Part shown: one piece after another, positions 34,173-42,890 of the stretch
Numbering within the stretch: position 1 is the first letter of the stretch
How the letters are laid out: each line of letters starts with the position of its first letter
Assembly (NCBI GenBank): GCA_041622675.1
Contig: JBFJYH010000008.1
Location: 1 to 64,000 of the forward strand
Direction of reading: 5' to 3'
Source: Reddybacter sp041622675
GTDB taxonomy: Bacteria; Pseudomonadota; Gammaproteobacteria; Pseudomonadales; Porticoccaceae
DNA: 64,000 nt
Position numbers and translations under genes: made by a program
The notes under the pieces: model-generated
The model's input: only the letters and a program-made list of their open reading frames with translations
What the model was told of the DNA's origin: nothing
The model's database searches: none

Positions 34173-34186
34173 CAATCGATGGCTTT
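34146..34186. terminator. Bidirectional terminator overlapping the ung stop codon
   Basis: GCCATCGATTG (34149-34159) pairs perfectly with CAATCGATGGC (34173-34183). On plus it is followed by TTT. On minus it is followed by CTTTTTATT, a better tail. It separates ung from the convergent CoA-transferase/racemase gene; the ung TGA lies in the loop. Confidence 0.85.
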
Positions 34187-34215
34187 AACCCCGTGGGTGT
34201 ACAGAGGGAAAAGTC

Positions 34216-35367
34216 TTAAGCTTTAATCGCTCCAGATGCTTTCAATGCCGCTATTTTATCAGCACTCATACCCCAGTCCGCGAATACTTCATCAGTGTGC
34301 ACACCAGTTTGTGGTGTTGGCGATTTAATGGAGGACGGAGTGGCGCTAAAGCGAGGGGCTGGTGCGGGGTGCATGACACCCTCAACATCGACAAAAGAAC
34401 CGCGTTCTTTGTTATGAGAGTAGTCAGCAGCTTCTGCCAAGCTCAATACCGGGGCAAAGCAAATATCGGTATTTTCCATCAACGCGCACCACTCATCGCG
34501 GGTCTTGGTGAGGAAAATTTCCTTAAACTTTTCTTTCATGGCAGGCCAGCTTTCACGCTCCATCTGTGGTGGGAGTGAGTCGGGGTCAAGACCTAATTTC
34601 TCAAGTAACAGAGCGTAAAATTTGGTTTCAATAGAACCAATGGATACGTATTTGCCGTCGCGAGTTTCGTAGGTGTTATAGAAATGCGAGCCACTGTCGA
34701 GAATGTTTGAGGCGCGTTCATCACTCTGGATGCCCCCGGCTTGCATTCCATAGATGGAGGTCATTAACGATAACGCGCCATCGACCATGCCCGCATCAAC
34801 CACTTGACCCTTGCCCGAATTTTTCACCTCGTGCAGAGCGGCGAGTATGCCGACCACGACAAACATCGTGCCACCGCCGAAATCGCCAACCAGGTTGAGT
34901 GGTGGTGTTGGAGGCTCATCATTACTTCTACCGATGGCGTGTAACGCACCCGACAGGGCGATGTAATTGAGATCGTGGCCAGCACTTTTAGACAGTGGGC
35001 CTTCCTGCCCCCAACCGGTGACGCGACCGAAAACGAGCTTGGGATTGCGTTCGAGACAGACCTCTGGGCCCATCCCCAAGCGTTCCATCACACCGGGACG
35101 AAAGCCCTCAATAAGAATGTCGGCTTGATCAATGAGTTCAAGTAGAGCTTCAATAGCCTCGGGGTTTTTCAGATCAACGGCGATAGATTTACGGCCACGG
35201 CCGAGAAAGTTGAATTTTTTTGGCATGGCGATGCCTAGGCCCGAAGCCGTTAGCCGATCAACTCTAATGACCTCAGCCCCCATGTCAGACATCATCATTG
35301 CCGCCATTGGCGCGGGGCCAATGCCTGCAAGCTCGATCACTTTTAAACCCGTTAAAGGACCACTCAT
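34216..35367 (-). CDS. Alpha-methylacyl-CoA racemase-like (CaiB/BaiF family III) protein
   Basis: A 383-residue family III CoA-transferase-fold protein. It resembles alpha-methylacyl-CoA racemase more than a transferase: the acid/base pair H131 (SAGHDLNYIALSGALHAIG) and D162 (LVGDFGGG) has the spacing seen in mycobacterial MCR (H126/D156), and the Asp of transferases is not evident. Such racemases prepare the (S)-2-methylacyl-CoA side chains of sterols, bile acids or branched fats for dehydrogenation. AGGAG precedes the start. It is divergent from an acyl-CoA dehydrogenase, a sensible functional partner. Confidence 0.82.
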   Translation of the reverse strand: MSGPLTGLKVIELAGIGPAPMAAMMMSDMGAEVIRVDRLTASGLGIAMPKKFNFLGRGRKSIAVDLKNPEAIEALLELIDQADILIEGFRPGVMERLGMGPEVCLERNPKLVFGRVTGWGQEGPLSKSAGHDLNYIALSGALHAIGRSNDEPPTPPLNLVGDFGGGTMFVVVGILAALHEVKNSGKGQVVDAGMVDGALSLMTSIYGMQAGGIQSDERASNILDSGSHFYNTYETRDGKYVSIGSIETKFYALLLEKLGLDPDSLPPQMERESWPAMKEKFKEIFLTKTRDEWCALMENTDICFAPVLSLAEAADYSHNKERGSFVDVEGVMHPAPAPRFSATPSSIKSPTPQTGVHTDEVFADWGMSADKIAALKASGAIKA

Positions 35368-35686
35368 TGGTTTTTCTCCTATTGCTGGCGAGTCACTAGA
35401 CTCAATAGTTATGGTGATAGAAAGTTATTCAGCCCCACAAGGTATAGCGAAAGACCAAGCGTTGCAATCATGTTGATAGAATTGCCTATCGTCCTTTGTT
35501 AACTGCGCAGATATGCTTTATTTCGCGCCACTTCCGTCGTTGCTTTTGTTGCGCTGATTGCGGCTTCGAGCGTGGGTATTGGCTAAGGTGTTGGGCAAAT
35601 AGACCGGGACTTTTTAAGCGCTTGAATGTAAAGTAAGCCACTGATTTTTAACACCCCAACACTTACAGCAACAACCGGAGATTATT
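35368..35686. other. 319-bp divergent regulatory gap, racemase / acyl-CoA dehydrogenase
   Basis: No ORF. Each end has a good ribosome binding site (AGGAGAAA for the minus gene, CGGAG for the plus gene), so both promoters must lie inside. A GATAG/CTATC hairpin is near 35476-35491. No clear operator was seen. Confidence 0.5.
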
Positions 35687-36889
35687 ATGGATTTCGATTA
35701 TTCCGACAAAGTACGGGATCTGCAGCTGCGGGTTCAGGACTTTATGGATCGCGTTATCTACCCCAACGAAGCACTTTTTTACCAGCAGCTTGATGACGGT
35801 GGCCGCTGGTGTAAGCCCGCTGTGCTTGAAGAGATGAAAGATCAAGCAAAAAAAGAGGGGCTGTGGAATCTATTTTTGCCTGAGAGTGATCGCGGTGCCG
35901 GTCTTACTAACCTTGAGTATGCTCCCCTGTGTGAAATTATGGGTAAAAGTAAGTTCGCCTCCGAGGTGTTTAACTGCTCGGCACCCGACACCGGCAACAT
36001 GGAAACCATCGAACGCTATGGCAGTGACGAGCACAAAGAAAAATGGTTGCAGCCCTTGCTGAATGGTGAAATCCGCTCGGCCTTCTGTATGACTGAGCCT
36101 TTGGTTGCCTCCTCCGATGCCACCAATATTGAAACCAGTATCGTGCGCGACGGTGATGAGTACGTTATTAATGGTCGCAAATGGTTCGCCTCCGGTGTGC
36201 ACGAGCCCGATTGTAAAATCTGGATTGTGATGGGCAAAACCGATCCCACCGCCGCCAAGCACGTGCAACAGTCAATGATTTTGGTCGAGCCTGATAGTCC
36301 CGGCATTACCGTCGAGCGTTGGTTGCCGGTGTTCGGCTATGACGATGCTCCACACGGTCACGCCGAAGTGGTTTTTAAAGACGTTCGGGTTCCCGCATCC
36401 AATATCCTCCTCGGTGAAGGCCGTGGTTTTGAAATCGCCCAGGGTCGCCTTGGCCCCGGCCGTATTCACCATTGTATGCGTGTCATTGGCGTCGCTGAAC
36501 GCGCCCTTGAGTTAATGTGCAAGCGAGCGATGGATCGTGTGGCCTTTGGTAAGAAAATTTCTGAGCAGAGTGTCTGGCTAGAACGTATTGCCGATGCTCG
36601 CATCAACATTGAAATGACGCGCCTGCTAACACTGAAAGCCGCCCACATGATGGACACCGTGGGAAATAAAGTTGCCCGTGCTGAAATCGCCATGATTAAA
36701 GTCGCAGCACCCATTGCCGCACTGAAAATTATAGATGATGCAATTCAAGTCTATGGGGGTTGTGGTGTGACTGAAGATGTCGGTTTGGCACGCGCCTATG
36801 CACACACACGTATCCTGCGTATTGCCGACGGCCCCGATGAAGTTCATCGCAATCAAATCGCCCGACTTGAGCTTAAAAAACATATGTAA
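35687..36889 (+). CDS. Acyl-CoA dehydrogenase, ACAD10/ACAD11-type
   Basis: A 400-residue flavoprotein distinct from the tandem pair at the left end. Middle domain: AFCMTEPLVASSDATN; C-terminal: KRAMDRVAFGKKISEQ, IQVYGGCGVTED and IADGPDEVHRNQIARLEL. That last motif, with Asp where other families have Glu, is typical of ACAD10/11 proteins, which act on long, branched or hydroxylated acyl-CoAs. The N-terminal kinase part of animal ACAD11 is absent. It is followed by a strong terminator, so it is monocistronic. Confidence 0.9.
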   Translation: MDFDYSDKVRDLQLRVQDFMDRVIYPNEALFYQQLDDGGRWCKPAVLEEMKDQAKKEGLWNLFLPESDRGAGLTNLEYAPLCEIMGKSKFASEVFNCSAPDTGNMETIERYGSDEHKEKWLQPLLNGEIRSAFCMTEPLVASSDATNIETSIVRDGDEYVINGRKWFASGVHEPDCKIWIVMGKTDPTAAKHVQQSMILVEPDSPGITVERWLPVFGYDDAPHGHAEVVFKDVRVPASNILLGEGRGFEIAQGRLGPGRIHHCMRVIGVAERALELMCKRAMDRVAFGKKISEQSVWLERIADARINIEMTRLLTLKAAHMMDTVGNKVARAEIAMIKVAAPIAALKIIDDAIQVYGGCGVTEDVGLARAYAHTRILRIADGPDEVHRNQIARLELKKHM

Positions 36890-36939
36890 TTCTGCTTCTT
36901 TAAATTCCATCAGTCAGCGTTGTGAATTTTTCGCGCGCT

Positions 36940-36979
36940 AAAAAAGGCCTGCCTTTACTTGTAATGTAGGCCTTTTTTT
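36940..36979 (+). terminator. Intrinsic terminator after the ACAD10/11-type gene
   Basis: AAAAAAGGCCT (36940-36950) pairs with AGGCCTTTTTT (36968-36978) over 11 bases, with a 17-base loop and a T run. A textbook factor-independent terminator that would work in both directions. Confidence 0.88.
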
Positions 36980-37070
36980 ATTTATTCTGATTTGATGAAT
37001 TTGTAATAACTCGTCAGGTATTTATGACACTGGCTGGTTTCTCAAAGTCTTTAATAAAAAGGAAAATAAA

Positions 37071-37844
37071 ATGAATAACAATATCAAAAGAGAACCGAGT
37101 AGAGGCCATGCACTGATTACTGGCGCTATTGGTGGCTTGGGTACGGCCATGACAAAACAGCTGATTTCGGAGGGTATTCCGGTGATTGGTTGTGATCGTA
37201 AGGCTGATGAACTCGATGATTGGCGCACCCGGGAACTTGATGAAGAACAACGTAAGATGGTTACGCTTTTCCCCCTCGATATTACTAAGGAGGAGCTGGT
37301 TCAGGAGCTGGCGACAGAATTAGAGCAACGCGGTATTCATATCGCCTACCTGATTAACAATGCTGGTATTCAAGGGCCGGGTAAGGCCTGGGAAATGGAC
37401 ACAAAAACCTGGGATCGGGTGGTCAAAGTGAATATGTACGGTACGTTTTTTCTCTGCCGAGCGTTTTCCAAACCCATGGTTGAAGCGGGTTTTGGGCGTA
37501 TTCTTAATTTTGCTTCACTGGCTGCTTATAGCCCTCCAAAAGATTGGGGTAGTTACGCGGCCGCAAAGGCCGGCGTACTGGGTTATACCCGCTCTCTGGC
37601 TCTCGATCTAGCGCCAAATGGGGTCACGGTGAATGTTATTGTGCCTGGCCTAATTATGCACGAGGGTCTACGTGAGACTATCACCGACCGTTTTGTTGAA
37701 AAAATGGAAGAAGCTGTGCCGATGAAACGCAGTGGTAAGCCGGAGGAAATTGCCGCAGCTGCCTCCTTCTTTATGTCGGAGGGCTCGTCCTTTGTCACTG
37801 GGCAAACGATGCATGTTAACGGTGGCATGTTTCTGCCAGGTTAA
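37071..37844 (+). CDS. SDR-family oxidoreductase
   Basis: A 257-residue classical short-chain dehydrogenase. Cofactor loop TGAIGGLG (17-24), NNAG (96-99), catalytic S149, Y162 and K166, and C-terminal VTGQTMHVNGG. D42 after strand 2 suggests NAD preference. Preceded by AAGGAAAAT at the ATG. Its neighbours are acyl-CoA-related, so a hydroxyacyl or alcohol substrate is plausible but not shown. Confidence 0.85.
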   Translation: MNNNIKREPSRGHALITGAIGGLGTAMTKQLISEGIPVIGCDRKADELDDWRTRELDEEQRKMVTLFPLDITKEELVQELATELEQRGIHIAYLINNAGIQGPGKAWEMDTKTWDRVVKVNMYGTFFLCRAFSKPMVEAGFGRILNFASLAAYSPPKDWGSYAAAKAGVLGYTRSLALDLAPNGVTVNVIVPGLIMHEGLRETITDRFVEKMEEAVPMKRSGKPEEIAAAASFFMSEGSSFVTGQTMHVNGGMFLPG

Positions 37845-37873
37845 ATTTGTAAGGCTTATCGGGAAGAGACCTG

Positions 37874-37905
37874 GGAGTAAAACGGCCTATAGGCCGTTTT
37901 ACTCC
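37874..37905. terminator. Perfect 32-bp palindrome, bidirectional terminator
   Basis: GGAGTAAAACGGCCT-AT-AGGCCGTTTTACTCC is a fully self-complementary 32-base sequence lying between the SDR gene and the convergent GST gene. The symmetric GTTTTACT segments provide T-rich ends on both strands, fitting termination from both sides. Confidence 0.75.
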
Positions 37906-38014
37906 TTTAGTACATAAGGCTGATGACTTGCGTTGGGAAAATTAGAAACAGTCTTTGCCGCAGCGCTGCTAGCTTCGGCCTTCCCCCCAATCGTCAAAAT
38001 GATCCCGAACGTTT

Positions 38015-38665
38015 TTAGCCTTGCATACCAACTGCTGCACTAGTGGAATGGAGGCTGCTATTAGCGCTAGGGCGTTGTCCCATGCGTTGATACCAGGCGT
38101 TGAGGTTTTTAAACTCAGGGTTCAAAGGTTGGCCAACACCCTGAGCGAAGTCTAGGCAGCAGTAGAGCACCAAGTCAGCAATACCCAGTGAGTCGCCACC
38201 GACGTATTCACTGTTACTCATTAAACCGTCCAGCCATGCCAGTTGCCCCTGAGCTTTGGCTTTGAGTCCATCGGCGGCTTCAGGTAGACAGTGCACCCGG
38301 TCTTTAAACAGCTCATGACCTTCGGCGTAACGAAAAGCGTTGTAAATATGCTCTGTAATATTTAACTCCACCCGGCGTGTCCACATCCTCTGTTTGGCAC
38401 GCTCTTCTGCTGTTTCACCAAGCATTGAATGACCGGGGTCTTTCTCATCCAAGTATTCGCATATCACAGTAGTTTCGGCCAGTACTGAGCCATCGTCAAG
38501 TTCAAGGGCTGGTAGTTGAGCACCAGGATTGCGTGTTATGTAGGCAGTTTGACGGTTTTCGCCGGCGAGCAAGTCAACTTCTTCTGTTTCGAGCTCTATA
38601 TTTCGTTCAGCCATGAACATGCGCACCATACGAGGGTTGGGGCCAAAAGAATTAATCAGTTTCAT
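38015..38665 (-). CDS. Glutathione S-transferase
   Basis: A 216-residue GST: thioredoxin-like N-terminal domain with SFGPNPRMVRMF at the active-site end, the cis-Pro segment GAQLPALELDDGSVLAETTVICEYLDE (glutathione binding), and a helical C-terminal domain (about 90-205). The class is not clear; the Ser/Pro-rich active-site turn suggests a bacterial theta- or beta-like form. A 12-bp palindrome lies 28 bases upstream of its start and may be an operator. Confidence 0.88.
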   Translation of the reverse strand: MKLINSFGPNPRMVRMFMAERNIELETEEVDLLAGENRQTAYITRNPGAQLPALELDDGSVLAETTVICEYLDEKDPGHSMLGETAEERAKQRMWTRRVELNITEHIYNAFRYAEGHELFKDRVHCLPEAADGLKAKAQGQLAWLDGLMSNSEYVGGDSLGIADLVLYCCLDFAQGVGQPLNPEFKNLNAWYQRMGQRPSANSSLHSTSAAVGMQG

Positions 38666-39006
38666 ATGTACCTCTTGTTGTTAGTATTGATGGTATTGCG
38701 CAATATACGAAGGATGGTGCCAGTGCGCTTCCTACCGCCTATATAGCCACTATTCTGTAGGACTAAATGCCATAGCTCGAATGTTGAGCGTATAAAAGCA
38801 CAATCTTGAATCTATAGGGCTGCAAAACAAGAAAGCACTTTTTCGAACGCCCGCTTGTTACAATCTGAATTTGGTCAAAATTCGTAATACTTGTTCTTTC
38901 ATGGCACGGTGGGTGAATTGCCTACCACTGGCTTGTTCGTTACTTGTACTAAACGCATAAAACAATATCAGTTATAGTTTATTGTGTAAAAATAGTGGTA
39001 TTAGCT
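38666..39006. other. 341-bp divergent gap, GST / spermidine-synthase-like gene
   Basis: No ORF is convincing. It contains the palindrome TATTGCGCAATA (38694-38705) close to the GST start and otherwise AT-rich promoter-like sequence before the plus-strand gene. No terminator or repeat was seen. Confidence 0.5.
38694..38705. promoter_or_regulatory. 12-bp palindrome TATTGCGCAATA upstream of the GST gene
   Basis: A perfect 12-base palindrome centred on TTGCGCAA, 28 bases upstream of the GST start on its own strand. MarR- and TetR-type repressors of GST genes bind sites of this size. No cognate regulator is nearby. Confidence 0.3.
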
Positions 39007-39741
39007 ATGTCCTTTATATTCGAAGAAATCGATTGTCAGCCCAGCCCAATTGGCGATATTAGTTTGAGAAGACGCTCTGAACCTCGCTTGAATAACCAAG
39101 TTGTTTTCGAGGTCAAGTTGGGTGATGAGTTCTTAATGTCGAGTCTTTTTGTCGAGGCAGAAAAACAGTTGTCGAGTTTGGGCCTGGCAGCATTAAAGCG
39201 CAATGGTTACAACAGTGAGCTTAGTATTATTGTTGGTGGGCTGGGTCTGGGGTATACCGCTGTAGAGGCTTTGAAAGACCCCGTTGTCAAGATGATGCGA
39301 GTGATCGATATTATGCAGCCTGTGATCAGCTGGCATCAACGGGGCTTGCTCCCAGTCGGTGATGTGCTGGCGACCGATGAGCGATCTGAGTTATTACAGG
39401 GCGACTTTTTTAAGTTGGCGACGGCGACTGGCGAAGGTTTTTATCCACACCAAGCGGGTGAAAAAGTACATGCCGTGTTATTAGATATCGATCATTCACC
39501 GAGTCATTGGCTAAATGACACCAATCGAAGTTTCTATACCGAGGCGTCTTTGCAACGACTAGCGGAAAAGATTTATTCTGGCGGTGTCTTTGCGTTATGG
39601 TACAATGAATTGCCAGATGAGGCCTTTAAGGGTTTGCTCAATCGCGTGTTTGTTAATAGCCAAGCCCACACCATCACTTTTGCCAACCCCTATACTGGGG
39701 AGACCTCGAGTAATTCAGTGTATGTGGCAACGGTAAAGTAA
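39007..39741 (+). CDS. Spermidine-synthase-like methyltransferase-fold protein
   Basis: A 244-residue protein with the Rossmann-like core of spermidine synthases: SIIVGGLGLGYTAVEAL (cofactor loop), VIDIMQPVISWH, then a VLLDIDHSPSHWL segment where true synthases have their catalytic Asp region. The usual N-terminal substrate motifs are not clear, so it may not make polyamines. The ATG at 39007 gives a conserved start MSFIFEEIDC; the upstream GTG adds four residues. A DUF3047 gene follows 30 bases later. Confidence 0.7.
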   Translation: MSFIFEEIDCQPSPIGDISLRRRSEPRLNNQVVFEVKLGDEFLMSSLFVEAEKQLSSLGLAALKRNGYNSELSIIVGGLGLGYTAVEALKDPVVKMMRVIDIMQPVISWHQRGLLPVGDVLATDERSELLQGDFFKLATATGEGFYPHQAGEKVHAVLLDIDHSPSHWLNDTNRSFYTEASLQRLAEKIYSGGVFALWYNELPDEAFKGLLNRVFVNSQAHTITFANPYTGETSSNSVYVATVK

Positions 39742-39771
39742 GCCGCTAATCGCACTTTTTAAAGAGTGATA

Positions 39772-40413
39772 ATGCCGAAAATATATAGCGGTTTATGGGT
39801 TTTAATGCTGCTGACATCACCCTTGCGGGCAGAAACGATTGCACTCAGTCATTTTGCTATTGAAGGGCTTTCCGGTTGGTCAGAAAAAGGTTTCTATGGG
39901 CAGACACAATATTCTATTGTTGAGCACAATGGCGACAAAGTCTTATCGGCAAAAAGCAAAAACTCGGCGTCAGCCCTGTTCAAAAAAATACGCATTGACC
40001 TGGAAAAAACGCCCTATTTAAACTGGCGGTGGTTGGTCGAGGAACATTTGGGTGATCTTAATGAACAAACCAAGATGGGTGATGACTACGCCGCTCGGGT
40101 TTACGTGGTTATCAGTGGCGGCGCTTTCTTCTGGAAAACACGAGCGATTAATTACGTTTGGTCCAGTAATCAGCCTGTAGGTACTATTTGGCCCAATGCC
40201 TATACCGATAATGCGCGAATGATAGCCCTGGAATCTGGCCGCGAATTTCTTGGCCAATGGCGTATAGAAAAACGCAATGTTCGAGCGGATATACGTCAGC
40301 AGTTTGGTGAAAACTTGCGCTATATTGACGGTATAGCGGTGATGACTGATACAGACAATAGTCATGGGCGAGCGCTTAGTTATTATGGGGATTTGTTTTT
40401 TTCGAGCCGATAA
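39772..40413 (+). CDS. DUF3047 exported protein
   Basis: A 213-residue predicted periplasmic protein. Signal peptide (about 1-21, cleavage near LRA-ETI), then the DUF3047 fold: LSGWSEKGFYGQTQYSI, PYLNWRWLVEE, DDYAARVYVVISGG, INYVWSS and GIAVMTDTDNSHG near the end. The last segment resembles carbohydrate-binding beta-sandwich strands. The ATG at 39772 follows AAAGAG; a GTG at 39766 is in frame. Function unknown. Confidence 0.8.
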   Translation: MPKIYSGLWVLMLLTSPLRAETIALSHFAIEGLSGWSEKGFYGQTQYSIVEHNGDKVLSAKSKNSASALFKKIRIDLEKTPYLNWRWLVEEHLGDLNEQTKMGDDYAARVYVVISGGAFFWKTRAINYVWSSNQPVGTIWPNAYTDNARMIALESGREFLGQWRIEKRNVRADIRQQFGENLRYIDGIAVMTDTDNSHGRALSYYGDLFFSSR

Positions 40414-40414
40414 T

Positions 40415-40440
40415 GGCTGTCAAGCATTTCAGCCTTTTTT
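40415..40440 (+). terminator. Intrinsic terminator after the DUF3047 gene
   Basis: GGCTG-TCAAGCATTT-CAGCC followed by six T, two bases after the stop codon region. Five-pair stem of moderate strength. Confidence 0.6.
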
Positions 40441-40541
40441 GTTAACTGTATGCTTTTCCATAATTGAATAATAACCGGCTTTCAAGTCTCTCTTTCCGGG
40501 CCGTGGCGACAATGTCGCTGTTTAGATGGTGCAGTTGTGTA

Positions 40542-41519
40542 CTAGGTCGGTGTTTGTTCGATTAAAGCTTGCTCAATAAAGTCAAAGTCTCTAGAACGTT
40601 TGATGTTTTCAAATAATATACCAGCCTCGGGATAATTACGTATTAAATAAAATAACCATTGTTTGATGCGATTACCAATGTGTTTTTCTGGGTAATGGGC
40701 TCGTGTCAAACGAAATAACTTCAACGCCAATGCAGCGATTTGTGGCCAGGTCATATATTGGTATTGCTCACCACGTTGATAAGCTTTGATGGCGAGGCCT
40801 AAATCGGGGCGAGCGAGTAACCCGCGTCCCAGCATAACGTTGTCGCAGCCCGACTGCTCACGACAGCGGATATAGTCCTCAAGCGTCCAGATTTCACCAT
40901 TGGCGATGACGGGTATATCGAGATGGCGCTGTATTTCATTAATATAATGCCAATATGCTGGGGGGTGGTAACCATCTGCCTTAGAGCGAGCATGTACGAT
41001 CAGCTCATCAGCGCCAGCCTCGGCAATGGAGATAGCGTTGCGTAAATAGCTGCTCCGATCATCGTAGCCAAGACGAATTTTTGCAGTCACTAGCGTTGTT
41101 GCGGGTACATAGGCCCGCGTGGTTTTAACAATTTCGTGGAGGAGGGCGGTTTCATCGAGTAGGCGGGCACCACCGTAGCTGCGATTCACCGTTTTAGCGG
41201 GGCAGCCAAAGTTTAAATCAATCGCCGTAGCACCTAATTTTGCGGCTTTTTGAGCATTCAGAGCGACAAGCTCGGGTTCACTGCCAAGTAATTGCAGTCG
41301 CGTGGAAGTTGAAGAGCCGTATTGTGAGCTCTCCATAGTGTGGCGCGTCTCGTATGGTGTAAGTTCAGGGCACGCTTTAAGAAAAACATGATTCGGTAAT
41401 ACTGTTTTGCTGACTCGGATAAACTCAGTGACACATACGTCGATACCACCGAGTTGATCGAGCAAATAGCGCATGTGAGGATCGATAACGCCTTCCATAG
41501 GGGCGAGATATATTTGCAT
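40542..41519 (-). CDS. dusC: tRNA-dihydrouridine(16) synthase DusC
   Basis: Flavin-dependent reduction of U16 in the tRNA D-loop. A 325-residue TIM-barrel enzyme: APMEGVIDPHMR at the start, catalytic Cys in NFGCPAKTVNRSYGGARLL, VTAKIRLGY, VHARSKADGY (the DusC-type loop), VIANGEIW and VMLGRGLLARPD. The ATG at 41519 starts right at the conserved domain as in E. coli; an ATG at 41570 would add 17 residues. Convergent with the DUF3047 gene. Confidence 0.9.
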   Translation of the reverse strand: MQIYLAPMEGVIDPHMRYLLDQLGGIDVCVTEFIRVSKTVLPNHVFLKACPELTPYETRHTMESSQYGSSTSTRLQLLGSEPELVALNAQKAAKLGATAIDLNFGCPAKTVNRSYGGARLLDETALLHEIVKTTRAYVPATTLVTAKIRLGYDDRSSYLRNAISIAEAGADELIVHARSKADGYHPPAYWHYINEIQRHLDIPVIANGEIWTLEDYIRCREQSGCDNVMLGRGLLARPDLGLAIKAYQRGEQYQYMTWPQIAALALKLFRLTRAHYPEKHIGNRIKQWLFYLIRNYPEAGILFENIKRSRDFDFIEQALIEQTPT

Positions 41520-41755
41520 ACTAGGCAAGCGTCGAGAGAAAAAGCCGGTCATTTTACCTGAGGCTGGCATTAGCGACTAATCAATTTTTAGGTGTTTAAC
41601 TCAGGAAGTGTTGTATTTAGTTCATTTGGTAGAAGATTGAGCTGCTGTAATTTGACTAGATAAAAGAGGCTAGATTTTGACAGAATCTGTGTAGACTCTC
41701 CTTCGTCTTGGATGTGTATCCTTCAGCTTAATGGTCTTTATCAAAAGGAAAGAGA

Positions 41756-42856
41756 ATGAAAGCATTGGTCGTGGGCGGTACAGGACCGACTGGTCCCTAT
41801 CTGGTTAACGGTTTATTGGCACGGGGTTATGAAGTCGCTATTTTTCACCGGGGCACCCATGAAATTCCTGAAATACCCGCTGAAGTAGAGCATATTCATG
41901 GTGATCCCCACTTTCTTGAAACTATTGAATATTCACTTTCTGGGCGTACTTTTGATCTCGCCGTTGTCACTTATGGTCGCGTGCGCTTTTTAGCACAGGC
42001 ACTAGCCGGAAAGGTTGGGCGTTTCGTCAGCGTTGGTGGAGTGGCGAGTTATCGTGGGTATTTCGATCCTACTGCTCTTGTTCCCGAAGGTTTGCAGTGT
42101 CCAGTTACAGAAACTGCCCCAGTTGTCGATACTGAGGCTGAGCATCGTTTTTCTTATTTAATTGCAAAAACGGAACAAACGGTACTTAAATTCCATCCCG
42201 CGGCAGCCCACTTTCGCTATCCCTATGTTTATGGCCCGCGTCAGTTAGTGCCAAGAGAATGGAGTATTGTGCGCCGAATTCTCGATAAACGTCCGTACAT
42301 CGTATTGCCCGATGCGGGGTTAACCTTAACTACCCATGGCTATGCCGCTAACCTTGCCCATGCGGTGTTACTTGCGGTTGATAAACCCTCTGCCTCGGCT
42401 GGACAAATTTATAATTGTGGTGATGAAAACCAGCTGACACTACATCAGGTGGTTGAAGTTATTGCAAACAAGATGGCTGCTTCCTTACCTGTTGAGTCTA
42501 TGCCCTGGGATATAGCTCACCCTGCTCGGCCTTACACCGCAGGCCCAAGTGTTCACCACCGACTACTTGATTTATCAAAGATTAAGACGCAGTTGGGTTA
42601 TAGAGATGTGTACCCCAGTATAGAGGCACTGGGTTTAACCGTTGATTGGTTGCTGGAAAACCGACCATCACCTGGCGGAATTGTTGAAGAACGTCTACAG
42701 GATAATTTTGATTATATAGCTGAAGATCGCCTTGTTAGTGCATGGCGAGACTGCCTTGAGAGACTGCGTGCAGTGCCTTTTGATGTTGTAGGTGAGCGTC
42801 CCCACCCCTATGCTCATCCAAAAAAACCGGGGCAAACAGATCATCGCAATCGCTAA
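41756..42856 (+). CDS. Extended-SDR NAD-dependent epimerase/dehydratase-like protein
   Basis: A 366-residue protein with the N-terminal glycine motif GGTGPTGPY (8-16), an FSYLIAKTEQ segment carrying the YxxxK pair (about residues 136-140), YVYGPRQ, and a C-terminal substrate domain. The PRPYTAGPSV/LDLSKIKTQLGY stretch is common in nucleotide-sugar epimerases. AAGGAAAGAG precedes the ATG. No sugar-nucleotide genes are nearby, so a role in isoprenoid or lactone reduction cannot be excluded. Confidence 0.75.
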   Translation: MKALVVGGTGPTGPYLVNGLLARGYEVAIFHRGTHEIPEIPAEVEHIHGDPHFLETIEYSLSGRTFDLAVVTYGRVRFLAQALAGKVGRFVSVGGVASYRGYFDPTALVPEGLQCPVTETAPVVDTEAEHRFSYLIAKTEQTVLKFHPAAAHFRYPYVYGPRQLVPREWSIVRRILDKRPYIVLPDAGLTLTTHGYAANLAHAVLLAVDKPSASAGQIYNCGDENQLTLHQVVEVIANKMAASLPVESMPWDIAHPARPYTAGPSVHHRLLDLSKIKTQLGYRDVYPSIEALGLTVDWLLENRPSPGGIVEERLQDNFDYIAEDRLVSAWRDCLERLRAVPFDVVGERPHPYAHPKKPGQTDHRNR

Positions 42857-42890
42857 TTATTTGGGTTAACGGTAGCTGCACCCTGTAGGC

